This document shows, piece by piece, positions 10,465 to 21,499 of a stretch of DNA of 64,000 nt. The notes under the pieces are model-generated. The model worked only from the letters and a program-made list of their open reading frames with translations, searched no databases and was not told the origin of the DNA. The position numbers and the translations under genes were made by a program. The DNA comes from Arion vulgaris (taxonomy: Eukaryota > Mollusca > Gastropoda > Stylommatophora > Arionidae): contig CM036765.1 in NCBI GenBank assembly GCA_020796225.1, positions 558,001-622,000 of the forward strand, written 5' to 3'. Position 1 is the stretch's first letter. Every line of letters starts with the position of its first letter.

Positions 10465-12132
10465 ATGAGGCTAAGAGAAGAACAATTCAATCCAGTCACC
10501 ATTATAAATAACAAGTCTAGGAAACCTCTTACCAACAGCAAAGATATTAAAGACAGATGGAAAGAATATTTTACGGAACTGTTAAACTGTGAAACACAAG
10601 GTACAGAAACATTTCAAATGAAACATGGAAAATATCAACAATTGAATATCTTAGAATCTGAAGTTGAAATGGCACTAAATCAAAGCAAAAGAAGGAAGGC
10701 AGCAGGGATAGATGGTATAATAACAGAAATGTTACTTCGTGTAAGACAACAGCAATAACATGGCTGACCAGAATTTTTAACATAGCCTGGGAGGCACAAG
10801 AGGCTCCAGATGACTGGCAGAGAACTATTATAGTCCCAATATGGAAGAACAAAGGAGACAAAAGAGAGTGTGAAACATACAGGGGTATCTCTCCTTTGAG
10901 CCATATAGGAAAAATGTTTGCAAAAATATTGGAGCGAAGAGCAAGACATATATTAACAATAGACCCAGTTAATATTAGCAAGACCCAGTTAAGCAATAGC
11001 CAGTTTGGGTTTAAGAGGGGTAAGAGCTGCACAGACGCAATATTTATACTAAGACAGATCTGCGAACAAACAATTGAATACAATCAAAGTAAACAGTATA
11101 TTTATAGACCAAGAAAAGGCATTTGATAGAGTAAACAGGTGCAAACTATGGAAGATCCTTGAAGAATATGGCGTCCAAGGACAACTATTAGGTAATATCA
11201 TGGCCTTATATCAAGATAGCCAGAGTACAGTAAGAACAACAGAAGGAATGACCGACTGGTTCTCCATTACATCAGGTGTTAGACAAGGTTGTGTCCTCTC
11301 ACCACTACTCTTTATTGCATATATGGATAAAATAACTCAAGAGTCAAATTCAGATAATGATGAAATAAATGAACTGCTGTTTGCAGATGATCAGTGCCTG
11401 ATACAAAATGAACAAGATCTACATCATATTGACACCTTGAACAAAAATTGTGTAAAACATGACATGAAAATCAACAACACTAAAACAGAAATAATGAATA
11501 TCTGAAGAAAACATAATAATCTAGACATCCATGTCAATGGCACTAAAATAAACCAAGTGAAAGAATTCAAATACTTAGGAAGCATATTCACAGAAGACGG
11601 AAAACTGGATAGAGAGATAGAGGCTAGAGTACAAAAGCAAATGCTGTAACCTACCAGCTAGCCCCATTGTTAAGGCACCCAAAAATTTCACAGGCAGCTA
11701 AGCAACAGATGATCAACAGCATTTTCATACCTACTTTGTGTTACCAGAGCCAAACATGGACATTGAGCAAAGCGCAGTCACAAAAATAACTACATGTGAA
11801 ATGCGTTGCTGCGAAAAGTTACCAACAACACAAGAAAAGACAGAATCACCAACATCAGCATAAGACAGAAAGTTGGCACAAAACCGCGCTTGAATTACAT
11901 AGATAAACAAAGAATGAAGTGGTTTGGCCACTAAATAAGAATGCATCCAAACTCCACAGTATACAGTCTTCTACAACAGAACATCGGAAAGAAGGCAAGA
12001 GGAAGACCATGGAAAAGATGGTTAGATGGCGTAGCAGAATCCTGTGAAAGAGCAAAGATAACAATCACACAAGCCACCAGAACAGCGCAAGACAAAAACA
12101 GAAAACCACGACACTGGGCAACAACCCGGTAG
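10465..12132 (+). pseudogene. RTE reverse transcriptase, frameshifted
   Basis: RT blocks appear in order: KRRKAAGIDGIITEMLL (10686-), GKMFAKILERRARHIL (10907-), FGFKRGKSCTDAIFILRQ (11008-), FIDQEKAFDRVNRCKLWK (11092-), TSGVRQGCVLSPLLF (11266-) and the catalytic box FADD at 11380-11391 in place of the commoner YADD. Thumb residues KINNTKTEIMNI end at a stop near 11503, and connector-like text FKYLGSIFTEDGKLD continues. At least two frameshifts break the ORF. Confidence 0.87.
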
Positions 12133-12170
12133 CAGTGTGACGACAAAAGAAGAAGAAGAACAGACGGTCA

Positions 12171-12535
12171 ATTGGCAAGTGTTTTACTGTGACAATTTCG
12201 AGTTTTTGCTAGTCTCTCTGCCTTTCAGCTCATCCCTAAGTCTCTTTTCAAAAGATTCTGTACCTTTGCATAATGTTGTTTTCCATTTAACTGGGTCATC
12301 AGCTAGTTTTTCCCCATTTTCTGGTACAGATAGAAAACTTCTTTAGTTCTGTAGTTGAGGCTTTGCAGACGTCCTTATATCTGAGCAGTGGTCTGCCTTG
12401 GTGCCTATTTCCCTCCAAAAAAATCACAGAACAACATTTCTACAGTTGAGCATGGCCATGATTGAAGGCAAGTTTGCTCGTTGCAGTATTATAAGCGATA
12501 CTGATGTAGGAATCAAATAGCTATACAGAATATAC
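12171..12535. other. No recognised feature
   Basis: Unassigned sequence between two RTE copies. It continues the target sequence split by the RTE insertion. Confidence 0.4.
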
Positions 12536-13730
12536 CTCACCCAGACCACACAAGAAACACCAATGCAGTAATAATATCTATATAGAAAAAGAAAGGTAAA
12601 GAAAGAGATTGCACAAAGTACAGAGGAATATTACTCCTGAGCCACGCAGGCAAAATATTCTGTAGAATCTTTAAAAAAGAGATTAAGACCAATCATAAAA
12701 CTGTAACTAAATGGACTTCAGAACAAACAATAGTTGTACCAATGCAATCTTTGCACTCAGATGGATATTAAATAGGACAATAGAATACAACCACGAACTA
12801 CATGTCGCATTTGTAAATCAAGAAAAAGCTTCCCAGCAGATAGATAGACAATAGCTACGGACAACTTTAGCACTGTACAGAGTTAATGAACACCTGATCA
12901 ATCTATGCAAAAGCCTTTATGATAACAGCCAGTGTTCAGTGAGAAAAAGCCAGGGTGTCTCAAATAACTTTAGCATTAAATCAGGAGAATGACAAGGATG
13001 TGTAATGTTCCCATTATTGTCCATCACATATATTGGCAACATATACAAAATAGCCAATTCAAGCAAAGGTCACAACCATGATGAGTCATGTGAAGATAAC
13101 AGCCTTGATGCCCTCCTAAATAAAATTCTTGTTGCCGATGACCAGCAATTGTTGCCATGACAGAGCACTTACAGAAACACATGACAAACTAAATAACATA
13201 AATAAAGATCCCAACATGAAAATTAATGTTGATAAGACCAAGGTTATGGCAATAACAAGAGCAGAATAGAAAACAGATATCTCCATCGCCAACCAACAAC
13301 TGAGACAGTGAAAGACCATTTATTTGGGAAGCTCTACATCTGCAGATGGAAGAATCAATACTGAAATACAGCAAAGATAAAACAAATCAAGCCAAATCCC
13401 TGATCAAATAACACAGATACTAAATTGCAAATAGGTATCTTTACACACAAAATGAGCAGTATGTTCGCATCTTCAGCCCAACTTTATGCTATCAGTATCA
13501 AAGTTGAACATTTACAGCAAATTAAGAAAACAAAATTACAACAGACAAGAATTGCCTGTGGAAAATTGTGAAAGTAAAGATAAGAAATAAAACAGAGACT
13601 CGGTATGAACAACAACAGTGCTAGAGCATATTAAGAAGAAAAGCAAACCTAATGGTGATGCCATGTAACACTAGTATCATCCAACAGTACACTACTATGA
13701 GCACTACTAATTAGATACAATGGGTTCAAG
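12536..13730 (+). mobile_element. RTE-type LINE, second, more decayed copy
   Basis: Scattered RT traces in the same order as the copy at 9-12 kb: KGKERDCTKYRGILLLSHAG (about 12590-12650), a spoilt VRQGC region near 12980, and MKINVDKTKVMAITRAE (about 13216-13266) followed by a FLGSSTSADGRINTEI-like stretch. Many stops. Related to, but clearly diverged from, the first copy. Confidence 0.75.
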
Positions 13731-13734
13731 ACAA

Positions 13735-13850
13735 AAGGTTGTCTACATAAATGATGAACAGCAGAAATATCAGAGGCTGTGGGAAACACCATATGTGAGT
13801 CATACTAAAGGGCACTTATCAGAATTCTTCTCTCTCGTCTTTTAAACCCC
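13735..13850 (+). mobile_element. Dispersed LINE 3'-end fragment, copy 2
   Basis: Shares AAAAGGTTGTCTACA and the ATCAGAGGCTGTGGGAAACACC-type text with 39590-39750 and 1-120. Confidence 0.5.
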
Positions 13851-14105
13851 AGTTGGAGCATAGGCCCTCAATCAACTCTTGTTAGTTCATGGTTAGCTGT
13901 ATTTTGTAGCTAGTTTCCTACTAGATGGGGTAGCCAGCTCCAAGCAGAACCACCTAATAACACTGGTTACATCAACTAGCCAATCTGTAGTGGTGACTTG
14001 CCATTTCTACAGGATTTAGAACTTTGCCTACCTTGAAATGTTGAAAGATACAACAGAAACATAGGAAAGAAAGTTAAGTAGTATTATAATAATAATGACT
14101 TCAAT
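13851..14105. other. ST7 intron, nothing recognised
   Basis: Unique-looking sequence between LINE debris and exon B. Confidence 0.5.
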
Positions 14106-14111
14106 ACTAAC

Positions 14112-14331
14112 CAGGCAACGTTGAATGTTGACCAGTCATCCAGCTTCCATTTTCCACACTGCCATTAGAAATACTACTGTTACTGTTACTGCTAGTACTA
14201 CTTGTTGCACTACTGTTGTTTCCATTTTCAGGTGAGGAATCCCCACCTCCAAGTAGAGGAGATATATGGTTCAGAGAAACCTGTTCAATGAATGATGTGC
14301 CATATTTCTTGAAGTACCACCACTCAAAGAT
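14112..14331 (-). CDS. ST7: ST7 exon B (FEWWYF motif and Ser/Asn-rich loop)
   Basis: This 220-bp exon begins I-F-E-W-W-Y-F directly after a TCTACAG acceptor and reads [19 protein letters not shown], an ST7 family signature, then N-H-I-S-P-L-L-G-G. The last ~45 residues are a Ser/Asn/Gly-rich low-complexity stretch, the place where vertebrate ST7 also has a variable Asn/Ser-rich loop. It ends with one base of a codon before a GTTAGT donor; that G plus the first AA of exon C makes a Glu codon, giving ...LPE-CKVW. The downstream intron holds an RTE LINE; the upstream intron has a 62-bp minisatellite within 550 bp of the acceptor. The ORF appears to continue beyond the acceptor only because the intron is briefly open. 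Confidence 0.94.
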
Positions 14332-14875
14332 CTGTAGACATGTAAACATATGAGCATGTTTGGTAAACAAAAACAAAGATATCTGTGAATTTAATCAAAA
14401 TTGATTAATGTTGATTGATTGTCATCTTCACACGGTTGTTTGCAATGAGTACTTCCTGTCTGTTTTCATGGTGGTGTATTTTTCTAAACTGTTCTTTATC
14501 TATCTCTTAATGTGTTATTCCCAATTATATCACAATCTTCTTCTTGTCTGCTTACCCGTAACCTTCTTATACAGTATATTTCTCAACAGACAGCTCATAT
14601 GATTATGACATAATTACACAACCTACACATCCAGTATGCTTGTCAAGAGACAGCTTATATGATAGTTTTTAAAAAAATCAACGCTCAGGCAATAATATTT
14701 CTCAATATCCGTGTACTCTTATCTCTCACTAAGAACCTTTAGTGAAATAGACTCTAAAATTGTTAGATGAACTGAGGAGTTGACTTAATATATAAAAAAA
14801 AAGGTAAGCACAATTTTTGAGTTGGGATCAAAGTCAGGACAGTCACCAGAGCTACTGTTAGTCCTATGAGGTTGA

Positions 14876-16570
14876 TATATTCAGCAAAGCAGAGAGGACT
14901 GAGCTCCCTATGGTGGAATCCTGATGTTATAGTTTATTCTAACTAAAGCAGAGAGGGACTGTGCTCCTATGGAAGAATCCTGATGTTATAGAAGCTTATT
15001 CTAACTAAAACAGAGAGGGACTGAGCTCCTATGGAAGGATCCTGATGTTATAGAAGCTTATTCTAACTAAAGCAGAGAGGGAATGAGCTCCTATGGAAGG
15101 ATCCTGATGTTATAGAAGCTTATTCTAACTAAAGCAGAGAGGGAATGAGCTCCTATGGAAGGATCCTGATGTTATAGAAGCTATTCTAACTAAAAGCAGA
15201 GGACTGAGCTCCTATGGAAGAATCCTGTGATGTGAAGCTTATTCTAACTAAAACAGAGAGGGACTGAGCTCCTATGGAAGGATCTTGATGTTATAGAAGC
15301 TTATTCTAACTAAAGCAGAGAGGGACTGAGTTCCTATGGAAGAATCCTATCGAAGTTTATTCTAACTAAAGCAGAGAGGGAATGAGCTCCTATGGAAGGA
15401 TCCTGATGTTATAGAAGCTTATTCTAACTAAAGCAGAGAGGGAATGAGCTCCTATGGACGGATCCTGATGTTATAGAAGCTTATTCTAACTAAAGCAGAG
15501 AGGGACTGAGCTCCTATGGAAGAATCCTGTTACCGAAGCTTATTCTAACTAAAGCAGAGAGGGACTGAGCTCCTATGGAAGGATCCTGATGTTATAGAAG
15601 CTTATTCTAACTAAAGCAGAGAAGGACTGAGCTCCTATGGAAGGATCCTGATGTTATAGAAGCTTATTCTAACTAAAGCAGAGAGGGACTGAGCTCCTAT
15701 GGAAGAATCCTGTTATCGAAGCTATTCTAACTAAAGCAGAGAGGACTGAGCTCCTATGGAAGAATTCTGATGTTATAGAAGCTTATTCTAACTAAAGCAG
15801 AGAGGGACTGTGCTCCTATGGAAGAATCCTGATAGTCTAAGCTTATTCTAACTAAAACAGAGAGGGACTGAGCTCCTATGGAAGAATCCTGATGTTATAG
15901 AAGCTTATTCTAACTAAAGCAGAGAGGGACTGAGCTCCTATGGAAGAATCTTGTTATGAAGCTTATTCTAACTAAAACAGAGAGGGACTGAGCTCCTATG
16001 GAAGAATCCTGATGTTATAGAAGCTTATTCTAACTAAAGCAGAGAGGGACTGAGCTCCTATGGAAGAATCCTGTTATAAGCTTATTCTAACTAAAAGCAG
16101 AGAGGGACCTGGAGCTTCCCTATAGAAGGACTGTATGGTTGATAGAAGCTTATTCTAACTAAAGCAGAGAGGGACTGAGCTCCTATGGAAGAATCCTGTT
16201 ATTGAAGCTTATTCTAACTAAAGCAGAGAGGGACTGTGCTCCTATGGAAGGATCCTGATGTTATAGAAGCTTATTCTAAAGCAGAGAGGGAATGAGCTCC
16301 TATGGAAGGATCCTGATGTTATAGAAGCTTATTCTAACTAAAGCAGAGAGGGACTGAGCTCCTATGGAAGAATCCTGTTATCGAAGCTTATTCTAACTAA
16401 AGCAGAGAGGGACTGAGCTTCTATGGAAGAATCCTGTTACCGAAGCTTATTCTAACTAAAGCAGAGAAGGACTGAGCTCCTATGGAAGGATCCTGTTATC
16501 GAAGCTTATTCTAACTAAAGCAGAGAGGGACTGAGCCCATATGGTGGAATTCTGATGTTATAGAAACCTA
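14876..16570. repeat. 62-bp minisatellite, about 27 units
   Basis: Units run AGAAGCTTATTCTAACTAAA, GCAGAGAGGGACTGAGCTCC, TATGGAAGAATCCTGATGTTAT. Most carry AAGCTT and GAGCTC. Sub-variants differ at GGACTG/GGAATG, AAGAATCC/AAGGATCC and GATGTTAT/GTTATCG and alternate in blocks, suggesting higher-order duplication. It lies in the ST7 intron about 550 bp upstream of exon B. Confidence 0.97.
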
Positions 16571-17695
16571 TTTTAAGTTGTCTTTTCTTAAGATCAACAT
16601 AAGAGGTTGACATTTGTCTCTTGACAAATGATAATTTCTGCTTTTTCCTAATAGTTCTGTTGTTAACTCTATGTCATATTGTTAGGATGCATGGTATTTT
16701 CTCCATTTATTGCACTTAACAAGAGAATATGAGCATCATCTAGAAGAAATGCTGAGATGGATCAACATGTGATAGCATGGAGACTAACTCTGTCACTAAA
16801 ATGCCCGAGATGGACACAGAGGTTAAAATTAAAACATTAAAGACCCAAAACGACCAGGAGAAAAATAGTAGAGCAAGAACTGAAAGAAATGAATCATAGC
16901 TGGAACACAATACAGAGGACAGCCAAGAATAGAGTGGTGTGCATTTGTTGTTGCCCAAATGTCTGGGCGACACAGGCTAGAGAGAAAGAAAGAGAGAAAA
17001 AGAGAGAGAAAGAGAGAGAGAGAAAGAGAGAGAGAAAACTGGAATTGTTTGTAAAACTTCATTTCAATAAATTTGTATGCTGTCAAAAATTCCTTTCATA
17101 ATACTCCAAATAGAAATATACATTTCTTTCTGGCTTTTCTGCGAATAATTATCTCTCGCGATCCCGCTGCAAATAATTATCTGATCTGAAATGATAAGTC
17201 TTCTTTAATCCAACTTTATAAAAAAAAGTATCATGTGTTGATATTTTGCACAACAATTTATCTGTGATCACTAATGATTTTTGTTTGTTCACTGTCCATG
17301 AATCCATTTTTAGACGGCAGTATAGGATAAATGTAGACATAATTTTCTGGTATTTTTACTAGGACAAATCATAAAATAATCAATAGAAGCAATATATCTA
17401 CCTACCAATAGACCTTCATCAGGGTTAAACAAATAAAAACATGCAAATGATAATTGATATCTACATAATGAAGAGAAAGTATTTTGTTAAATATTCTTAG
17501 TGATGTAGGTCTAGCACTGGTTATCAGATGTGGAAATGTTGATAAAACATACTAGAATGAAATACAACACAATCTCATGACCTACGTAGCTACAAAGACA
17601 GCCCACTATGTTGTTGGAAGAACAATAATGATGACACACAATTAGAGCAGGGAGAGAGGGATATGCAACAGAACAAAGTTTGGGTCAAGAGTTAA
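16571..17695. other. ST7 intron with GA-rich microsatellite
   Basis: Contains a GA-rich run at about 16977-17036 (AGAAAGAGAGAGAA pattern). The rest shows no gene or repeat I can name. Confidence 0.6.
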
Positions 17696-17718
17696 GGAGA
17701 GAGAGAGAGAGAGAGAGT
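17696..17718. repeat. (GA)n microsatellite
   Basis: Simple AGAGAG run. Confidence 0.9.
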
Positions 17719-17739
17719 TAGTGAAAAAAAATATGCCAG

Positions 17740-18275
17740 ATAATTAGGGCTATTAGATATCTGGGATGCTGTTTGTCACATATATCGATCAGATCTGTAA
17801 AATAGCTAGCACCAGTGAAAGAAACAATCTTGGGGAACTCTTAATCGAATTTCTTTTTGCCGAAGATCAGGCAATCATATCAACAACAGAGGAGCAGCTA
17901 CAGCAACACATTAATAGATTCCAGTTAACATGCAATGCTACAATATGAGAATAAACATTGACAAAACCGCAGTAATGATATTCGATAGAGAGGAAAACAC
18001 TACCAACATCTCCATCAACAAACATCAATTATAGCAAGTCAAAGACTTTACATATCTAGGAGCATTCTTTAAGCAAGTGAAAGAATAATTAACGCAATTC
18101 AACATAGATGCAATAAAGCAAATCAAATCATACGACAAATGGCACTAAAAGAGCATTGTTCAACACAATCTTTCTCCAACATTATGCTAACAGTGCCAAA
18201 CCTGGGCGCTGACATAAACGATAGAAGAAAACTAGTCATACAGAGATGAAGTGTCTATACAGAATACTGGAAGTA
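17740..18275 (+). mobile_element. RTE-type LINE fragment 3
   Basis: Residues TYIDQICKIASTSERNN, FLFAEDQAIISTTEEQLQQH (an altered FADD box, FAED) and further decayed thumb text resemble the RT of the 9-12 kb element. Starts mid-RT and is riddled with stops. Confidence 0.75.
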
Positions 18276-18779
18276 TCAAGAAGAGACCGGTGTAGAAATG
18301 AAGATCAAAGAAAACAGTGGTCTTTAATGTAATTTCTTTTGTTTTGTTCACACAACTTTATAACCTTACTTCTGTTGCATGTCTGCCTTTACCTGCATGT
18401 CTTGTATATATGTTATAAGGAAAGCATTATTTGCACAATTGAAATCGTATAGTTGTTTGCCAATTCTCTATACCATCCTTCTCTTTCCTTCCATTATTGT
18501 TACATTTCCAGGTTAATAACCAAGAGGAAGATCATTGAGAAACAGTAGACAGCCCAGTCTGACGCTAGTTTGAATAGTAAACAGTTCTGAACAATTCACT
18601 ATTGTTTACTCTACTACATAGTATTCCTGTGTCCCCTTTACATATTTCTCTAGGTTTCCATATTGTCTCAGTATTTTGCATATCATAATGAACAATATAC
18701 GGTTAGAAGTATTTTCCAAATTAATAAATGGGGGTGTTTGTCCTTAATTAGCTAGCTTAACCATCTTCTAAATTACATC
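18276..18779. other. No recognised feature
   Basis: T-rich and AT-rich sequence without ORF or named repeat. Confidence 0.5.
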
Positions 18780-18905
18780 AGGGACCCTCGCTGTGCTACG
18801 GAGTTTGTGCACTGCCACTGAGATCTTCCTGTGTAAGAAAGAGATCGGAGCACATATGGTAACTCACCGAAGAGCAATGTTGATGATCCTACCAATCACT
18901 AGATA
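18780..18905 (+). repeat. Dispersed repeat R2, copy 1
   Basis: GAGTTTGTGCACTGC...GTGTAAGAAAGAGATCGGA recurs diverged at 54116-54245 with the same order of blocks. Confidence 0.55.
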
Positions 18906-19396
18906 GCAGTATGAAAATTATAAATATTTCATCCACCTGTCCTGTTTATCTTCATTTGCTGACAGTATCTTGGTGTTATGTTATTTGGTTACCTTAACAG
19001 AAATCTGGTAGTACTGTATATTTTATTGCCTTCCTGTATCTCATTTCTACTTCTGCTACCTTCAGTTACTTTATTAATGTGATTATTTATACTACTGTTT
19101 ACTTGTTTTATTTTCTTGTTGTATGTGTACTATCTTGCTTTTCTTCTCTTCTTGTTCTTTACAGCTGCTGATGTTCTGTTTTCATGGTTCTCCTTTCTTG
19201 TATTTGTGTTCTCTGCAAGTTACTATGGTTATATTGTTTCTACATATTGTCATGAACATCTTGGTTTTTGTACTTACAGGCTTACACCAGTTCCCTGAAG
19301 CTTGCACTAGTGACTGTTAATTGTTTATTCTAGTAGGGATAGTAATAGTTTCAATTCTAATTTAAGTCTTTCTAGCAAATTGGTTTTACAAGTTTG
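18906..19396. other. T-rich intron sequence
   Basis: Open but compositionally biased frames; nothing recognised. Confidence 0.5.
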
Positions 19397-19702
19397 GATT
19401 GTTTGTACTCTAACCGCATACAGCTTTTCTGTCTTGCTGGAGGTTGTGATTGTTTGTACTCTAACCGCATACAGCTTTTCTGTCTTGCTGGAGGTTGTGA
19501 TTGTTTGTACTCTAACCGCATACAGCTTTTCTGTCTTGCTGGAGGTTGTGATTGTTTGTACTTTAACCGCATACAGCTTTTCTGTCTTGCTGGAGGTTGT
19601 GATTGTTTGTACTCTAACCGCATACAGCTTTTCTGTCTTGCTGGAGGTTGTGATTGTTTGTACTCTAACCGCATACAGCTTTTCTGTCTTGCTGGAGGTT
19701 GT
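19397..19702. repeat. 51-bp tandem repeat, six units
   Basis: GATTGTTTGTACTCTAACCG / CATACAGCTTTTCTGTCTTG / CTGGAGGTTGT repeated six times with almost no divergence. Since 51 is a multiple of three, several frames on both strands stay open; this is why long repetitive ORFs appear, and they are not genes. Confidence 0.97.
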
Positions 19703-19880
19703 GGGTTTGAATCCGAACCCAGTCACAAGTGTGCAGTTTTATTTCATGACATTCCTAGGATTGTTGCTGCAGCTATGGGGTTTGTGCAACACTCTTAGTA
19801 GATGGCATGTCATTTCTGTCATCAGAGACAGGGCCATATGGGAAAACCCGGTGCAATGAAATTAATCCTTCATATTTAGA
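19397..19880 (+). mobile_element. tRNA-derived SINE S1, copy 2, with amplified head
   Basis: The 3' part (19690-19880) matches the S1 SINE at 514-770: B box GGGTTTGAATCC, then CCTAGGATTGTTGCTGCAGC, GGTTTGTGCAACACTCTTAG and AAAACCCGGTGCAATGAA. Upstream, the portion of the tRNA-like head before the B box is repeated six times as a 51-bp unit (see next entry). Confidence 0.82.
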
Positions 19881-19884
19881 CCTG

Positions 19885-20125
19885 CTTTTAGACATGCAGC
19901 TTTTATTCCAGTTTCAGTTAAGAATATCTTCATTGCACTCCGGACATGTCTATAGGTGCTCTGATCTCCTTCGCAATATCTAAAACAGTGTCCAGCAACT
20001 AACCGTACCAGTTAGATGTTGATTGATGAGCCTACTCATACACCTGTTGTGTTGTTCTTTTCTAGCCACTTCAATCTTCAATTCAACTCTTGCAATGTAG
20101 CAGTTGACTTGTGTATGTATAGTAA
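19885..20125 (-). mobile_element. Family J LINE 3' end
   Basis: CATTGCACTCCGGACATGTC and GGTGCTCTGATCTCC read on the minus strand as the H-L-W-T-C-P-E/R-C-N C-terminal text of the RNase H LINE seen at 2.6-3.6 kb, 25.2 kb, 60.3 kb and 63.3 kb. Confidence 0.7.
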
Positions 20126-20555
20126 ACCCTCATTTATAAAATGGACCATAATGTTACAAAACTTATTTCGCTAATATTTGAAGAAAAAAACCAATCCTGG
20201 CAGTTACCATCGCATTTGATGTCATTACATGCTGCCATTACCCATTCTAAAATCAGCAAAACTAAAGACATTTTCATTCTGCATGAATGTGTGAGATCTC
20301 ACGATGATTATTTGATGTAAATTTGTAGAAAATTGTCTTGAAATTGTTAAATGAAATGTCAAAAGACTGCAGTATGAAAGACTACCAGGTTAATAATTGC
20401 AACTTATTGCATCTATACGGAAGTGCTTATAATCTGTATGCAAAATAACACATTTCATACTAACTACCACTGCCTACACTAAGATAATTCAACTGCCTTT
20501 ATATGCCAAGAATAGTTGCATTTAAAAATCAGTGTTAAATTTACATCAACGCATA
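20126..20555. other. No recognised feature
   Basis: AT-rich unique-looking sequence. Confidence 0.5.
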
Positions 20556-20805
20556 ATGATTCAATTTTCAGATATTAATCTACCCCAACGCTATTTATTT
20601 ATACACTGTGGGTCGATGGAGAGTTTGGGAAAAGTTGTTAATTTGATTGTGTGCAAGAAAAGAACGGTACAACAGGTATACGAGTCGGCCTCATCAATCA
20701 AAATAGAACTGGTATGGTCAGTCTGGACGCTGTTGGAGATATTGCGAGAGATCGAGCACCTATGGACATGTCCGCGTAATGAAGATATTCCAAACTAAAA
20801 CTGTT
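20556..20805 (+). mobile_element. Family J LINE 3' end, plus strand
   Basis: Contains GAGATCGAGCACCTATGGAC, GGACATGTCCGCGTAATGAA and a terminal AACTAAAACTG; it is the complement-strand counterpart of the copy at 19885-20125. Confidence 0.65.
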
Positions 20806-21121
20806 AATTTAATCAAATTTATACATTTTTCAATTACCTATCAAATCATAGAAAACAAATTACCATAGCAACCAGTGATCGTGTCTGTACACCTTGTATA
20901 ATTATTAAACAAGTTATTTGTTTCAACAGTGTTGATAGGTTTACATATAACAAGGAGAGCTAAAACAACAAGTGATTTGAATTGGGTGAGTGTTAGTATT
21001 AAAACAACAGTAGTGAGGATGCAAGGACTATTGATAGTGGACATATTTATTGATACTACAACTACCCCAGTGAATACATCAACCTCAGTAAACGCTGCAC
21101 ATTGTACAGGTTATATTGAAA
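20806..21121. other. No recognised feature
   Basis: AT-rich sequence with weak short frames only. Confidence 0.4.
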
Positions 21122-21396
21122 CTCCATTTTATGCTCATTATTTTTCACAGACATCTATTTTCAAATGCATTCTATGCTTTCTATATCTTTAGCCATTTTC
21201 CAACTCTTGCTGGCATATGTTAGTATTGATACAATATATGAATTGAAAATTCGTAATTTAGTTTTAATACTATTAACTTGCAGTTCCATATTTTATTTAG
21301 ACTTTTAAAAGCTGATGTTGCTTTCACAATTCTTAGTATAATTTCTTTTTTAACATTTCCTGTGTAATCAAAATTGCTACCTAAATAGGTGAACTG
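21122..21396 (-). repeat. Left arm of an inverted LINE duplication
   Basis: Its reverse complement matches 21870-22032 continuing at 22970-23083: shared blocks CAGTTCACCTATTT, GGTAGCAATTTTGATT, TTTTAAAAGTCTAAATAAAA and CTAAATTACGAATTTTCAAT. The arms are ~275 bp with a spacer of ~470 bp. Confidence 0.9.
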
Positions 21397-21499
21397 TTTA
21401 CGAAGAAAAAAATACCCAACTCTTTACTATATATAAATTTAATTCAGATTTTAAAATATCATTGTAAACTGTGAAACACATGTATATATGAACACTAAT

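Larger units (their letters stand above)
9076..12159 (+). mobile_element. RTE-type LINE, nearly full length
   Basis: A 3,084-bp non-LTR retrotransposon flanked by the 11-bp duplication ACAGACGGTCA (9065-9075 and 12160-12170). A ~250-bp leader precedes an apurinic endonuclease domain, followed by reverse transcriptase and a basic C-terminus, ending in a GAAGAAGAAGA tail. Short size, endonuclease-RT order, absence of RNase H and a microsatellite-like tail fit RTE. It lies inside the ST7 intron between exons B and C, antisense to the gene. Internal stops at about 9814 and 10088 and several frame changes show it is inactive, but the intact flanks suggest modest age. Confidence 0.88.

Noticed and set aside
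16829..17101. ORFs rich in Ser/Leu or Lys/Arg/Glu near 17 kb
   Set aside because: They are translations of a GA-rich microsatellite.
19325..19859. Long repetitive ORFs on both strands (100-159 codons)
   Set aside because: They are produced by six copies of a 51-bp repeat whose length is a multiple of three; no conserved protein.
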